A stretch of DNA of 64,000 nt, from positions 22,600 to 86,599 of IMG/VR virus record IMGVR_UViG_3300008448_011250; one strand, written 5' to 3'. This stretch comes from a virus. Below, in pieces: positions 1 to 9,189 of the stretch; position 1 is the stretch's first letter, and every line of letters begins with the position of its first letter. A program made the translations under genes and the position numbers. Below the pieces are notes generated by a model. The model was not told the origin of the DNA and did no database searches. It worked only from the letters and a program-made list of their open reading frames with translations.

Positions 1-980
1 ATCCTAATGCAATTCGTAGCGATTTTACATTAACAAGTCATGTTGCAACTACGTGGGATAAAACATTACCTCTTCCGCAGATATCAAATGGAAATATATC
101 AAAACGAGCGAACGGAGATTTTATACCAACACGTAATCCTATAGCATTAGCAACACCATTCCGCGGAGATAAAATTTCAGTAATTGATTTTGGTAAAAGA
201 AAATTAAAAAATGCATATGATTGGAAACGAAAATTTTTCACCGGAAAGCCAAAGTTAGATAACGTTGTACAAGCAATTGCATCCGTTACTGATTTAACGC
301 AAGATTTTATAAAATTTTATTTTACCGGGCCTGCACTTCAAAACGGATTAGAAGATGCCGAAGATGACATAATTGTATTTAGAGCAGTTATAACTTCATT
401 TTCAGAAAATTTTAATCCAGGTTGGACAGACGTAAAAATGATAGGTCGTGCAGATCCGAATTATACATATACTGGATATACTCGCGATGTATCAATTGAT
501 TTTGATATATATGCAACGGATCGGGATGAATTAAAACCAATTTATAGAAAACTTAATGCACTTGCCGGATATACTACTCCTATATATAGTGGCGAATCAA
601 TTGCAATGCAAGCTCCATGGATGCGTTTAACAATTGGCGACTTATATGTGCAAACACCAGTTGTTATGAATTCATTAGCATATACATATGCAATGGATGC
701 TCCATGGGAAATTAATATTGAAGATGATCCAACAATGATGCAAGTTCCGAAGAAAATTTCAGTATCATGTCAATTCAACGTAATTACAGACTACTTACCA
801 CAAAAGGGCGGTCGTTTCTGGACATTAGCTAAGAAATTTGATGTAGATGGAACACCGGCTGCTGGCGGCGATAATTGGTTAAGTGATACATTTGGAAATA
901 TTGATAGAACATTAATTGAAGAAAACAAACGAAAAACTCTAGCCGGCAAAGGAAGCAGGGGCGGAAATCAAACAAATTAA
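1..980 (+). CDS. Baseplate/tail structural protein, 5' partial
   Basis: The frame is open from the first bases of the window through the TAA at 978-980, so the gene begins upstream; the ATG at 438 is internal. The visible ~325 residues contain FRAVITSFSENFNPGW followed by a beta-rich region, which resembles baseplate/tail-tube-interface proteins of T4-like phages, but I cannot name a specific T4 homologue. It is followed 3 bases later by a gp53-like baseplate gene and then by a hub-like gene, which supports a tail role. The structural role is inferred mainly from context. Confidence 0.7.
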   Translation, partial: PNAIRSDFTLTSHVATTWDKTLPLPQISNGNISKRANGDFIPTRNPIALATPFRGDKISVIDFGKRKLKNAYDWKRKFFTGKPKLDNVVQAIASVTDLTQDFIKFYFTGPALQNGLEDAEDDIIVFRAVITSFSENFNPGWTDVKMIGRADPNYTYTGYTRDVSIDFDIYATDRDELKPIYRKLNALAGYTTPIYSGESIAMQAPWMRLTIGDLYVQTPVVMNSLAYTYAMDAPWEINIEDDPTMMQVPKKISVSCQFNVITDYLPQKGGRFWTLAKKFDVDGTPAAGGDNWLSDTFGNIDRTLIEENKRKTLAGKGSRGGNQTN

Positions 981-983
981 ACG

Positions 984-1286
984 ATGAGCAGATATTTAAC
1001 AGCATTAACAGAACGAGATAAAGTAACAGAAAAAAGAAAATTATCAACTGTTATAATTCCCGCTGCCCCTATCCGGACAGATGATGTATATATAAAAACA
1101 ATTGGTGTAGAACGTTTAGATAAATTATCCTTATTGTTTTATCAAGATGCTGCATTTTGGTGGGTTATTGCTGCTGCAAATGGTTTAGGAAAAGGCACAT
1201 TGCTTGTTCCATCGGGTATCAACATAAGAATACCAAGTTTTACAAACATGCAAAGTTATATTAATGAAACAAACTCATCACGATGA
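984..1286 (+). CDS. Baseplate wedge protein, T4 gp53-like
   Basis: A 100-residue protein. Residues ~48-90 carry the pattern YQDAAFWWVIAAANG followed by LLVPSGINIRIPSF, typical of the LysM-like fold of T4 gp53-type wedge proteins, where a residue pair WW precedes an 'ANG' turn and a VPSG-IRIP strand. It starts 3 bases after the previous stop and its stop overlaps the ATG of the next gene (ATGA). Assignment to the gp53 family is by motif recognition; the flanking tail genes agree. Confidence 0.7.
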   Translation: MSRYLTALTERDKVTEKRKLSTVIIPAAPIRTDDVYIKTIGVERLDKLSLLFYQDAAFWWVIAAANGLGKGTLLVPSGINIRIPSFTNMQSYINETNSSR

Positions 1287-4021
1287 ATATATTTTATACA
1301 CAAGTAGATACAAACTTACAAGAAGAATTAAATGCCCGGGGTCGAACTGGATTTCAAAATCGCACTACTAAAGCTATTGATTTCATGGTTGGAAAAATTG
1401 CTAATGTTGAAATAGTAGCATATGAAACGAGTAGTAGTCTTTCAGCTAAAATTGCAGTATTAGGAGGTCGAAACGTACAAATTGGTAGATATTTACCTAG
1501 CGGACCTGAAGGGTATTTAACAGATTATTCTTATAAACAAGAGTCAATTGATTTTTATACGCAAGATGATGTATCAATTGCTCAAACAAATGCAGGACTT
1601 TCTGGAAAAACTACTAATGCAAGCGTCGGCGATGCATATCTTAAACAGACAGAATTAACCGATCGTAGTAGACGTACCGGACCTTATATTACAACCGTCG
1701 ATGTTACAATTGGCGATCATTCCATGGGTTTATTAAATAAAGCTACAGTTAGCATTGTTATTCCAAACGTAGCCCGGGATTTAGATAATATTGAAGATGC
1801 ATGGTTTCGTCCCGGTCGTTATGTATCAATACGAATTGAACACCCTGAAACTGCCGTTGTAACAAGAACAGTTAACAATGCAGGAACTGTCACCGGCGGA
1901 CTATTAGCACCTAAGACATTACCTAATCCAGAGCGAATTAAAGAATTATATCCGGCGTGGGACGTTGATAAATTTCTTAAACAGTATTCAAAAATGAATG
2001 CATTTATATTTGAAGGATTAATTACATCATTTGATTTCTCATATACAGCAGATGGAACTGTAGAAGCAACATTATCATTAACGGGTACTAGTAATGTATA
2101 TTCAGATGTGTCAATGTTTTTAACAGATCCTAAAAAAAATGAAAAAGATTCAACAAAAACTACTAATACTGAAAACTTTAAAGTAGCCCCGACAGGGTCA
2201 ACCATTCCTTCATTATCAGGAGTCGGGCCAGATCAAAATGTAGATCAATTAGTTGAATTGATATATAATCGTATTAATACAATTATAGATAAGTTTAAAT
2301 TAAATTGCGATGCTGCAAAATCATTTACAGATTTTATATTACCATTTTCACTTAATGATTCATTAACGGAACACAACGATTTATTTTTACTAGTAGGTAA
2401 CCAAACATTACCTAAAATACAATCAGTACAAATTCCAGATGCAAACAATGAATATAAATATGCGGGTAATATTAAAAATAAAATCATACAAGTAGCTAAA
2501 CTAGATAAAACGGAAAGAGCTAAAGCATTATCAATTCCAGCTTCTGGTTCTACACCTGCTATACCGCGAGATCCTGCATCTATACCAGATGCATCTACAT
2601 TAATTGATCCAGTTACTAGTGCAACCGGCTTACCGACATTAACTGCAGATAGTACTATTGACGATGTTAACAACGTTGTTCAAATTTTAAGCTTTAATGG
2701 GTTGATAACTGCAGAAGAAAATGATCGTTTTGAACGAGATTTAGAAAGAGCAAAAAATGAACAACAAGCAGCTATAGATCTTGCAATTAAACAAAATACG
2801 CAAAGAGATGAATTTATTAAAAAATTTAATACTAGTCCAGAAGCTACTTATAATTTTAATCGTTATATTACATTAGGTGCGTTAATCTATATAATTAATG
2901 AAGAAATTATTAAAAAAGCTGCAACGCCTGGTCAATTAGCTCAAATTATACATACAGATGAATTATGTTTTAGTAATTATTATCCTAGATTAGTATCAAC
3001 ACGTCCCGAAGATATATTATTTCTACCAGAAAAACCAGATGCATTTAATGATATGAATTCATATGGCACAGATGCGGCAGTTGGATTGGTATATTATAAA
3101 AACGTTGTTAAACAATTTAATGATACGGGCTTATCTCGCGAATCATTAAAAAACTCCGGATTTAAACCATGGCCCGGTGTTTATAAAAAAGCTGATTCGT
3201 CAACGGGCGTTATGTATCCTAGTAGAATTTTTATTAATATCGAATCAATTAATCGCATAATTAATGCAATAACTGCTCAAGGAAAAAATGCATTTACAAT
3301 AAAAACATTTATAGCAAACATATCAGATTTAGTTTCCAAATGTAGTGGAAATGCAATAGATTTAAAATTAGTATCATATCCTGACGATCAAAACAAATTG
3401 TTATTAGCAGATACGCGATATTTAAAATCTAAAAATGAAACAGTAATACCGTATTCAGTTCCAATGTTTGCAAATCACCCGAATGGAAGCGTAGTATTAG
3501 AATTTTCTTTCACAGCAAAATTACCAGAAAATGTTAAAAATTTATCTTATGTATTAAATCAGGGTGATACTGTAACAGAAGAACAAATTGCACCTTATAT
3601 GAATTTCATGTATAATTCAAAAAATCCAGAACAAATTAATAAAGCATTAAATTTATATCGAGAAAAATTTAATGAATCTATAAAACAATTGGAAGAAGCT
3701 AGAATTAATTATGGTGCATCCCCTGGAGTTCCGGAACGAGCACGAGCGTTATACAAAGCTATTACTAGTTATATCAAGTATCCAACAAATGATATTAAAA
3801 CATCTCAACAAATAACTGCTCCAATATTTCCTTTTGAAGTTAAATTTACAATTGATGGAATCAACGGATTACGTTATGGCGATGTATTAACATTTGACGC
3901 GTTGCCTAGTAAATATCGAGAAAATACGGTATTTAGTGTTATAGGACTAACGCATACGGTTTCAACCGAAGGGGATTGGCGAACTGAAGTTAGATGCATA
4001 ATGAGACCTAGTATAGATTAA
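1283..4021 (+). CDS. Large baseplate hub-like protein
   Basis: A 912-residue protein. Residues ~245-275 (FEGLITSFDFSYTADGTVEATLSLTG) and the C-terminal ~60 residues (RYGDVLTFDALPSKY, then VFSVIGLTHTVS and a final WRTEVRCIMRPS) follow the pattern of baseplate hub/gp27-like proteins, which sit between the tail tube and the spike. The central region (~300-560) is a low-complexity, Ala/Asp/Lys-rich linker and predicted helices. No lysozyme or protease motif was seen. Hub function is inferred from the C-terminal pattern and neighbours. Confidence 0.65.
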   Translation: MNIFYTQVDTNLQEELNARGRTGFQNRTTKAIDFMVGKIANVEIVAYETSSSLSAKIAVLGGRNVQIGRYLPSGPEGYLTDYSYKQESIDFYTQDDVSIAQTNAGLSGKTTNASVGDAYLKQTELTDRSRRTGPYITTVDVTIGDHSMGLLNKATVSIVIPNVARDLDNIEDAWFRPGRYVSIRIEHPETAVVTRTVNNAGTVTGGLLAPKTLPNPERIKELYPAWDVDKFLKQYSKMNAFIFEGLITSFDFSYTADGTVEATLSLTGTSNVYSDVSMFLTDPKKNEKDSTKTTNTENFKVAPTGSTIPSLSGVGPDQNVDQLVELIYNRINTIIDKFKLNCDAAKSFTDFILPFSLNDSLTEHNDLFLLVGNQTLPKIQSVQIPDANNEYKYAGNIKNKIIQVAKLDKTERAKALSIPASGSTPAIPRDPASIPDASTLIDPVTSATGLPTLTADSTIDDVNNVVQILSFNGLITAEENDRFERDLERAKNEQQAAIDLAIKQNTQRDEFIKKFNTSPEATYNFNRYITLGALIYIINEEIIKKAATPGQLAQIIHTDELCFSNYYPRLVSTRPEDILFLPEKPDAFNDMNSYGTDAAVGLVYYKNVVKQFNDTGLSRESLKNSGFKPWPGVYKKADSSTGVMYPSRIFINIESINRIINAITAQGKNAFTIKTFIANISDLVSKCSGNAIDLKLVSYPDDQNKLLLADTRYLKSKNETVIPYSVPMFANHPNGSVVLEFSFTAKLPENVKNLSYVLNQGDTVTEEQIAPYMNFMYNSKNPEQINKALNLYREKFNESIKQLEEARINYGASPGVPERARALYKAITSYIKYPTNDIKTSQQITAPIFPFEVKFTIDGINGLRYGDVLTFDALPSKYRENTVFSVIGLTHTVSTEGDWRTEVRCIMRPSID

Positions 4022-4025
4022 AAAT

Positions 4026-4643
4026 ATGGCACGTTTAAAATTATATTATCCCGCAGAAGAAATTACTAATAATCTTTATACATTTGGTTCGGAATTAATG
4101 ACTGAAGATAATGTAGAATATGTAGGTCCGTTTCATCGTTATGTTACTGGTGAAGTATATACTGGTTCAACTTGGAACGCAAAAACATCAAAAAAATTAG
4201 TTGTATTTCAACAACAAAATAAAATAACAATTTACAATACACTAAAACCAGATATAAAAGTAAAGTATATAACGCCAAAACGCATACAGCCGCAAATAAC
4301 ATCAGCTGATATTTCGAGAGGTTCGATTCAACGTTATTTTATTTGCAAACAAAATGAACGCATTATTTTTGAAGTAGATGCCGCACAATACAATGACTGG
4401 ACTAGCAATGTTATTGATAATAAAATATACATTGCAACGCGTATTGAATGGACAATAACGGGGCCTATACAAGATTCACAAAAAGGAAACGTTTTAATAC
4501 CAGGCGCTACAACTAAAAATATACAACAAATAAAAGTTGCAACACGTACGATTCCAGCAATTGCTTCAATTTTAACAGACCCTTTAGAATTCTATACAGA
4601 TACGGATTACATTGCACCCGTCGACATTAACGGTTTGAAATAA
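4026..4643 (+). CDS. Conserved phage structural protein, function unknown
   Basis: A 205-residue, beta-rich protein without signal peptide or membrane segment. Its opening MARLKLYYPAEEITNNLYT followed by WMTED-like and GPFHRYVTGEVYTG segments looks like a protein type I associate with baseplate blocks of T4-like marine phages. It begins 4 bases after the hub gene. No enzymatic motif is visible, and the specific role is not known to me. Confidence 0.6.
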   Translation: MARLKLYYPAEEITNNLYTFGSELMTEDNVEYVGPFHRYVTGEVYTGSTWNAKTSKKLVVFQQQNKITIYNTLKPDIKVKYITPKRIQPQITSADISRGSIQRYFICKQNERIIFEVDAAQYNDWTSNVIDNKIYIATRIEWTITGPIQDSQKGNVLIPGATTKNIQQIKVATRTIPAIASILTDPLEFYTDTDYIAPVDINGLK

Positions 4644-4662
4644 GAAAATAATTTCATATATT
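4635..4662 (+). promoter_or_regulatory. Class I promoter before the PolA-like gene
   Basis: TTGAAA (4635-4640), 16-base spacer, TATATT (4657-4662). Only 7 bases separate the -10 box from the ATG at 4670 and no Shine-Dalgarno is visible, so a leaderless transcript is predicted. The -35 lies in the 3' end of the preceding gene. Confidence 0.55.
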
Positions 4663-4669
4663 ACCATTA

Positions 4670-5992
4670 ATGATAGTGGATTGTATAGAAGATGCCCAAA
4701 GTACATTACAAGCAGTTTTAAATCGACGTGCATTGTTAGTACCAATATTTTCTAGCCCTACCCATCATGTTACGCAAAATCCGTTATGTGCTATATACAT
4801 TTATACGGAAGATGATGTAGAACGACTAATACCGATACGACATACTGAACAGATAAGGGGCTTTTCAGAACTTGTCCCGGAGTTCTTAGCATTAGAGAAT
4901 ATCTTTGTTCATGACAAGAAGCAGTGGTTACAAACGGGAGGTAATGGTGCTGTATGGGATGTTAAAACATTGTGGTGGTATACATACGGTGAAGCATATG
5001 ATGAAAGTCATTATCCAACCACAGCACACAATTTTTATTGGAGACGTCACGCTGCAATGCCACAAGTAAATGCAATTGTTCCTTTACAGCAACATTTAGC
5101 AATGTGTCAAAAGATACGACACTATGCCTGGCCAATGTGTGTTAATGCAGAACGATCAGAATCCTATTTGCAATTTAATGCAACATATCCAGAAGTATTT
5201 GCAACGTTGGAATCTGCAGGATTAGCAGTTAATGAAACATTTCGAATGCCAGAATTGATACATAAAGGACAAGTATATTCACAATACAATTATCACACCA
5301 CAACGGGTCGTCCTAGCAATGCATTTCGAGGATTCAATTTTGCGGCAATGAATAAAGAAGATGGAACCAGAGCAGCATTTTGCAGTCGCTTCGATAATGG
5401 TGCACTAGTAGAAATGGACTTTGATTCATATCACGTTAGATTGATTGCTCGATTAGTAGGATATGCATTGCCCGCATCATCGATTCATGATTACTTAGGA
5501 CGATTTTATTTTGACACTGCAGAATTAACAGATACTCAACGTGAAGAAAGCAAAGCAATAACATTTCGTTTGCTATATGGAGGTATCGATCGAGAATTTT
5601 TAGCAATACCATTTTTTGAAAAAGTAAATGCATTTATATATGAGTTGTGGTCTAAATGGAAATCTAGAGGATACATTGAAACACCCGTACTTAAACGGCG
5701 ATTAACTGCAGACACATTAAAAAATATGACAGCAAACAAATTGTTTAACTACTTTTTGCAAGCTGTTGAAACGGAAGTATCCGTACAAAAGTTACGGCAA
5801 GTACAAAATGTATTAAACCCAATGAAAAGCAAAATGGTGTTATATACATATGACTCGGTACTTTTTGATATTGAATATACAGAAGCAAAAACATTATTAC
5901 CAACTATTAAGAATATGTTAGAACAAGGAAACTTTCCGGTTAAAACAAAAGTTGGCGATATTTATGATAAAATGAAAACTATATCTCTATGA
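4670..5992 (+). CDS. Short family A DNA polymerase-like protein
   Basis: A 440-residue protein with the palm/fingers motifs of family A polymerases: TTTGRPS (210-216), motif A VEMDFDSYHVRLIA (248-261, catalytic Asp250), motif B REESKAITFRLLYGG (291-305, with R, K, Y and G in register) and motif C LYTYDSVLFDI (391-401). In motif C the family's His-Asp-Glu reads Tyr394-Asp395-Ser396, so the metal-binding Asp is kept but the following Glu is lost. The N-terminal ~190 residues may be a decayed exonuclease domain. The phage also encodes a complete family B polymerase, so this is probably a specialised or accessory enzyme. It has its own promoter and ends with an ATGA overlap into the next gene. 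Confidence 0.75.
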   Translation: MIVDCIEDAQSTLQAVLNRRALLVPIFSSPTHHVTQNPLCAIYIYTEDDVERLIPIRHTEQIRGFSELVPEFLALENIFVHDKKQWLQTGGNGAVWDVKTLWWYTYGEAYDESHYPTTAHNFYWRRHAAMPQVNAIVPLQQHLAMCQKIRHYAWPMCVNAERSESYLQFNATYPEVFATLESAGLAVNETFRMPELIHKGQVYSQYNYHTTTGRPSNAFRGFNFAAMNKEDGTRAAFCSRFDNGALVEMDFDSYHVRLIARLVGYALPASSIHDYLGRFYFDTAELTDTQREESKAITFRLLYGGIDREFLAIPFFEKVNAFIYELWSKWKSRGYIETPVLKRRLTADTLKNMTANKLFNYFLQAVETEVSVQKLRQVQNVLNPMKSKMVLYTYDSVLFDIEYTEAKTLLPTIKNMLEQGNFPVKTKVGDIYDKMKTISL

Positions 5993-7245
5993 CCATAGAT
6001 TCAATTTTAACAGAATGGAGTTACAGATTACCAAAAGGTTATCCTACTCGTTCTAAAGATTATGAATTGTTATATCATGTTATTCTAGAAATGACTGAAT
6101 TAACACCGTTAGAAGCTCGTGCCGTAGTTAATCGTGCACAAGGCGTAATAACAGAACAAGTAGAATTTTCACAATTAAATTTATCTGATGATTTAACTCA
6201 ACAGATACAAGATCGATATGAAGATTTATCTCCGCAAGAAAAACTAGAATTTGAAAAAAATTATCGACAACATACCGTTGATTCTTTTATGTCAAGCGGA
6301 TACAAATCATTTACTAAATTTTATGATATTTTACCAACCGGCAAATCTGCAGCAGGTATGGGTAAAGGTGAAATTGAAATTTTATTAGCAGTAAAAGATT
6401 CACAACCTGGAGGAACGGCATCTCATGATATTATTATGCCCGGTGGAGAATGGGAAGTTAAAGAAATCGGTAAATTACCCAGACCTACCAAATCTGGAGA
6501 AATGGGTAAAGCACCAGAAGGAAAAACATTTCGTCCTGCAAAATCAGGAATGCCAGTTGACGGTGACTTATTAACGCAGACAGTAAACTTTTTTAATGAT
6601 ATCATAAAGCCATTAGCTGAAATGGGTGATTCATTTGAAGAATTAAAAGATCTAGTAGATCCGCATTCTTGGAAACAATTAAATGATTTGATTCAAGTAT
6701 TAGAAAAAGTATTTGTTCCATTAATGGATAATGTAGCTAGTACAGAAATAAGTTACAAAAGCGGTTGGGCTCAAATGTATCGGGGTTGGCAATTAATCCA
6801 TGAAATTTTATGGAAATCTGAATTAGATGCAGATATACGAGATACTAGATTAACAATCAAAACTGGAAGTCAAACATTATCATATTGGATAACAGCAGAA
6901 GATTTTGAAAAGATACAACAAGGTTCCGGCGAGCAAAATGAAGTTTCTATTAAAATAGGACAACAAATTAGCAACGAAACAAATAATGCAGCAATTTGGT
7001 TTAATAAATTAAAACATAATGATTTAGTTCGTAATCCAAATTACATGATACAATTATTGAATACTACAAAAAATAAATTCTTTGAAGGAATTTTAGGACT
7101 GATTGCATACGATGTTAATAATCCAGGAATTCCGATTGTAACGGACGCAACGGATTGGGCTATTATAGGATTATCTCAAGGAATGTGGGTATTTGGATTG
7201 AAAGCAGTATACCCTAAATATGAATTTATACAACAACAATCGTAA
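5989..7245 (+). CDS. Unknown protein with possible PD-(D/E)XK-like motif
   Basis: A 418-residue protein I do not recognise. The N-terminus (ILTEWSYRLPKGYPT) is followed by helices. Residues ~123-160 read KGEIEILLAVKDS, then HDIIMPGGEWEVKEIG, a possible nuclease core with an Asp followed by an E-x-K (EVK) strand. The rest is helical with no further motif. It overlaps the polymerase-like gene by 4 bases (ATGA), so the two may be translationally coupled and work together. The nuclease idea is weak; a virion or DNA-processing role is equally possible. Confidence 0.5.
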   Translation: MTIDSILTEWSYRLPKGYPTRSKDYELLYHVILEMTELTPLEARAVVNRAQGVITEQVEFSQLNLSDDLTQQIQDRYEDLSPQEKLEFEKNYRQHTVDSFMSSGYKSFTKFYDILPTGKSAAGMGKGEIEILLAVKDSQPGGTASHDIIMPGGEWEVKEIGKLPRPTKSGEMGKAPEGKTFRPAKSGMPVDGDLLTQTVNFFNDIIKPLAEMGDSFEELKDLVDPHSWKQLNDLIQVLEKVFVPLMDNVASTEISYKSGWAQMYRGWQLIHEILWKSELDADIRDTRLTIKTGSQTLSYWITAEDFEKIQQGSGEQNEVSIKIGQQISNETNNAAIWFNKLKHNDLVRNPNYMIQLLNTTKNKFFEGILGLIAYDVNNPGIPIVTDATDWAIIGLSQGMWVFGLKAVYPKYEFIQQQS

Positions 7246-7257
7246 GGATGAGGACGA

Positions 7258-7644
7258 GTGAAAACACAATTACTTTGCACATTTGCACATAGATCGGATT
7301 TAAACATAATAACCGAATACATACAACAAAGCTACACGATACCAGAAAGACGAATCTTTGTATTTTCAAATGCAGAAGCTACAGACAATTTGTATTGCAC
7401 ATACAATGCAGATGCTGGAACACAAAGAGGACAAAATACTATAAGCATACATCGAAAAAAAGAAACAAACACATTGTATACAGTAAATGCTTTGAATGAG
7501 ATAATTCGAATTGTAAACAACGGAGTGTTAGACAAAACTTACCAATTGGATTGGACGATGTATGAAAATTCTTTTATCCTTACTGATGAAGGAGGCTATC
7601 GCATAATTCCACTTGTTTTCTTTAAGAAAATTACCTGGAAGTAA
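7258..7644 (+). CDS. Unknown 128-residue protein, GTG start
   Basis: Begins with GTG at 7258, preceded by AAGGATGAGGA; the nearby ATG at 7248 is out of frame. The protein opens MKTQLLCTFAHRSDL and contains IFVFSNAEATDNLYCTYNAD and a C-terminal beta-rich part. There is no signal peptide or clear domain. It sits between the coupled polymerase-like pair and a late-type promoter. Function unknown. Confidence 0.55.
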   Translation: MKTQLLCTFAHRSDLNIITEYIQQSYTIPERRIFVFSNAEATDNLYCTYNADAGTQRGQNTISIHRKKETNTLYTVNALNEIIRIVNNGVLDKTYQLDWTMYENSFILTDEGGYRIIPLVFFKKITWK

Positions 7645-7652
7645 TATTTATA
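7645..7652 (+). promoter_or_regulatory. Class II TATTTATW box (candidate late promoter)
   Basis: TATTTATA just after a stop codon, 13 bases before the ATG at 7666, with an AGGA-type Shine-Dalgarno between. Same box as at 27927, 30045, 45819 and 58945. Confidence 0.5.
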
Positions 7653-7665
7653 TATAGGAACAGTC

Positions 7666-8292
7666 ATGAAAAAATTAGAAAATATACTTGCAGAAAATAT
7701 GCGCCGATTTGGTACCAAGAATCTAAATGAACAAGAAGAACAAGACTTTCTTAATGTATATCTAGAAGATTTTAAAAAACAAGGTTGGACATTGGAGTCT
7801 GGAGTTGCAAAAGGTGTTGGAGGTATGACTGACGGACGGAGTACAAATACATTAACAAAAAATGATATGCAAATTATTTTTACCAGCAATGCACTAACAG
7901 GGATTAAAGTTTCTGTTAAAATATTTCCATCTGATATGGGTAGTGATAATTTGCAAAATAAAGATTTAGCAAATGCATTTAAGGCATATAATCATAAGAC
8001 TCCTCCGGATATAATAAAACTTCCTCGACCACACGAATCTGGAGAATTCAAATTTTGGTATGCGACAGTAAATTATTCAACTGTTGGCAAAACAAAAGAA
8101 TCTACGCCATTTTACAAATATTATGCTGATATCATTAAACTTTCTCAAATTAGTGATAAATTTTCAGCAGTTAATAACATGAATGTAAAAGATCAATTAA
8201 AAACTGCCGGCAGCGCATTAAAAACAGGTTTTGGCCAATTGGCAGGAAAAGCAAAAGCTGCAATTGCCAAAACAAATGCAACGCCAGAATAA
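7666..8292 (+). CDS. Candidate packaged internal protein with LxE leader
   Basis: A 208-residue protein. Residues 1-22 end in LAENMRRFGTKNLNE, nearly identical to the start of the gene at 27951, after which the two proteins are unrelated. The leader contains two L-x-E tripeptides (LAE at 8-10, LNE at 20-22), the cleavage pattern of the T4 prohead protease, so it may be a capsid-targeting peptide. The rest has a central beta-rich part and an Ala/Lys-rich C-terminus (GFGQLAGKAKAAIAK). Preceded by a class II box, fitting late expression. Body function unknown. Confidence 0.6.
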   Translation: MKKLENILAENMRRFGTKNLNEQEEQDFLNVYLEDFKKQGWTLESGVAKGVGGMTDGRSTNTLTKNDMQIIFTSNALTGIKVSVKIFPSDMGSDNLQNKDLANAFKAYNHKTPPDIIKLPRPHESGEFKFWYATVNYSTVGKTKESTPFYKYYADIIKLSQISDKFSAVNNMNVKDQLKTAGSALKTGFGQLAGKAKAAIAKTNATPE

Positions 8293-8322
8293 TAATTTAT
8301 TCAAAAAAATTAACAATTAACT

Positions 8323-8350
8323 TTGATTTATCCCATTAATTATCTATATT
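8323..8350 (+). promoter_or_regulatory. Class I promoter before the SSB gene
   Basis: TTGATT (8323-8328), 16-base spacer, TATATT (8345-8350; the adjoining TATAAT at 8350-8355 is an alternative). A ~40-base AT-rich leader with AAAAGGAAG Shine-Dalgarno precedes the ATG at 8397. It fills most of the 104-base gap. Confidence 0.55.
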
Positions 8351-8396
8351 ATAATTAATATTTTATTTTATTAACCAATTAACAAAAGGAAGACTT

Positions 8397-9176
8397 ATGG
8401 CACTTAACTTAGATGCAATTAAGGCAAAACTTAATCAGTTAAACAAAGCTGATGACAAAAAACAAAATTTGTGGAAGCCCGAAGCTGGCAAAACAAGAAT
8501 TCGAATTGTACCTTACGTACACAGAAAAGACAATCCATTTCTAGAATTGTATTTCCATTACGACATTGGTAAAAGATCAATGTTATCACCAATCACATTT
8601 GGTAATGCAGATCCAATCGTTGAATTTGCAGAAAAGCTAAAAAAGACTGGCGATAAAGATGAATGGCTAATGGGCCGTAAAATTGAGCCGAAAATGAGAA
8701 CTTATGTTCCTGTAATCATTCGCGGTAAAGAATCTGAAGGAGTTAAATTTTGGGGATTTGGAAAACAAATCTATACAGAATTGTTATCAATCATTTCAGA
8801 TCCAGATTATGGTGACATTACAGATTTGATGAATGGACGCGATATTGATGTTGAATTCACACCAGCAGAAGGCGGAGCATATCCTAAGACAGCAATTCGA
8901 GTTAAGCCTAATACACAGGCAGCAACTGAAGACAAAGAAATTGCTCAAAAAATTATGAATCAACCGCAAATTACCGATTTATTTCCAGAACCAACTTATG
9001 ACGAACTAGAAAAAGCATTAGCTGAATGGATGAATCCAGAAAATGCAGATTCAGATGTTGAAGAATCAGATGAAGAAGAAGAAACAGTAGCAACAGCTCC
9101 TGCAAAAGCAGCAAAGCCAGCAGCAACTAAACAAACAGATGTAGCATCTGCATTTGATGATCTATTCAATTCTTAA
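8397..9176 (+). CDS. Single-stranded DNA-binding protein, gp32-like
   Basis: A 259-residue protein with the layout of T4 gp32-type SSBs: a basic N-terminal arm (~1-20), an OB-like core (~25-190, starting KPEAGKTRIRIVPYVHRKDN) and a very acidic tail (~210-230, DSDVEESDEEEE) followed by an Ala/Pro linker and an acidic tip FDDLF. It coats ssDNA during replication and recombination. Unlike T4 gp32 it contains no cysteines, so the zinc site is absent. It heads the SSB-recombinase-nuclease-helicase block, with its own promoter and Shine-Dalgarno. Confidence 0.85.
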   Translation: MALNLDAIKAKLNQLNKADDKKQNLWKPEAGKTRIRIVPYVHRKDNPFLELYFHYDIGKRSMLSPITFGNADPIVEFAEKLKKTGDKDEWLMGRKIEPKMRTYVPVIIRGKESEGVKFWGFGKQIYTELLSIISDPDYGDITDLMNGRDIDVEFTPAEGGAYPKTAIRVKPNTQAATEDKEIAQKIMNQPQITDLFPEPTYDELEKALAEWMNPENADSDVEESDEEEETVATAPAKAAKPAATKQTDVASAFDDLFNS

Positions 9177-9189
9177 GAAGGAGTTATAA

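Noticed and set aside
38-241. Reverse-strand reading frame at the left end
   Set aside because: It runs antisense to the partial baseplate gene, which is open from base 3 onward in a consistent frame; all other supported genes are rightward.
8293-8396. Possible small RNA in the 104-base gap before the SSB gene
   Set aside because: The gap is explained by a class I promoter and a ribosome site; no stable hairpin or terminator was seen.
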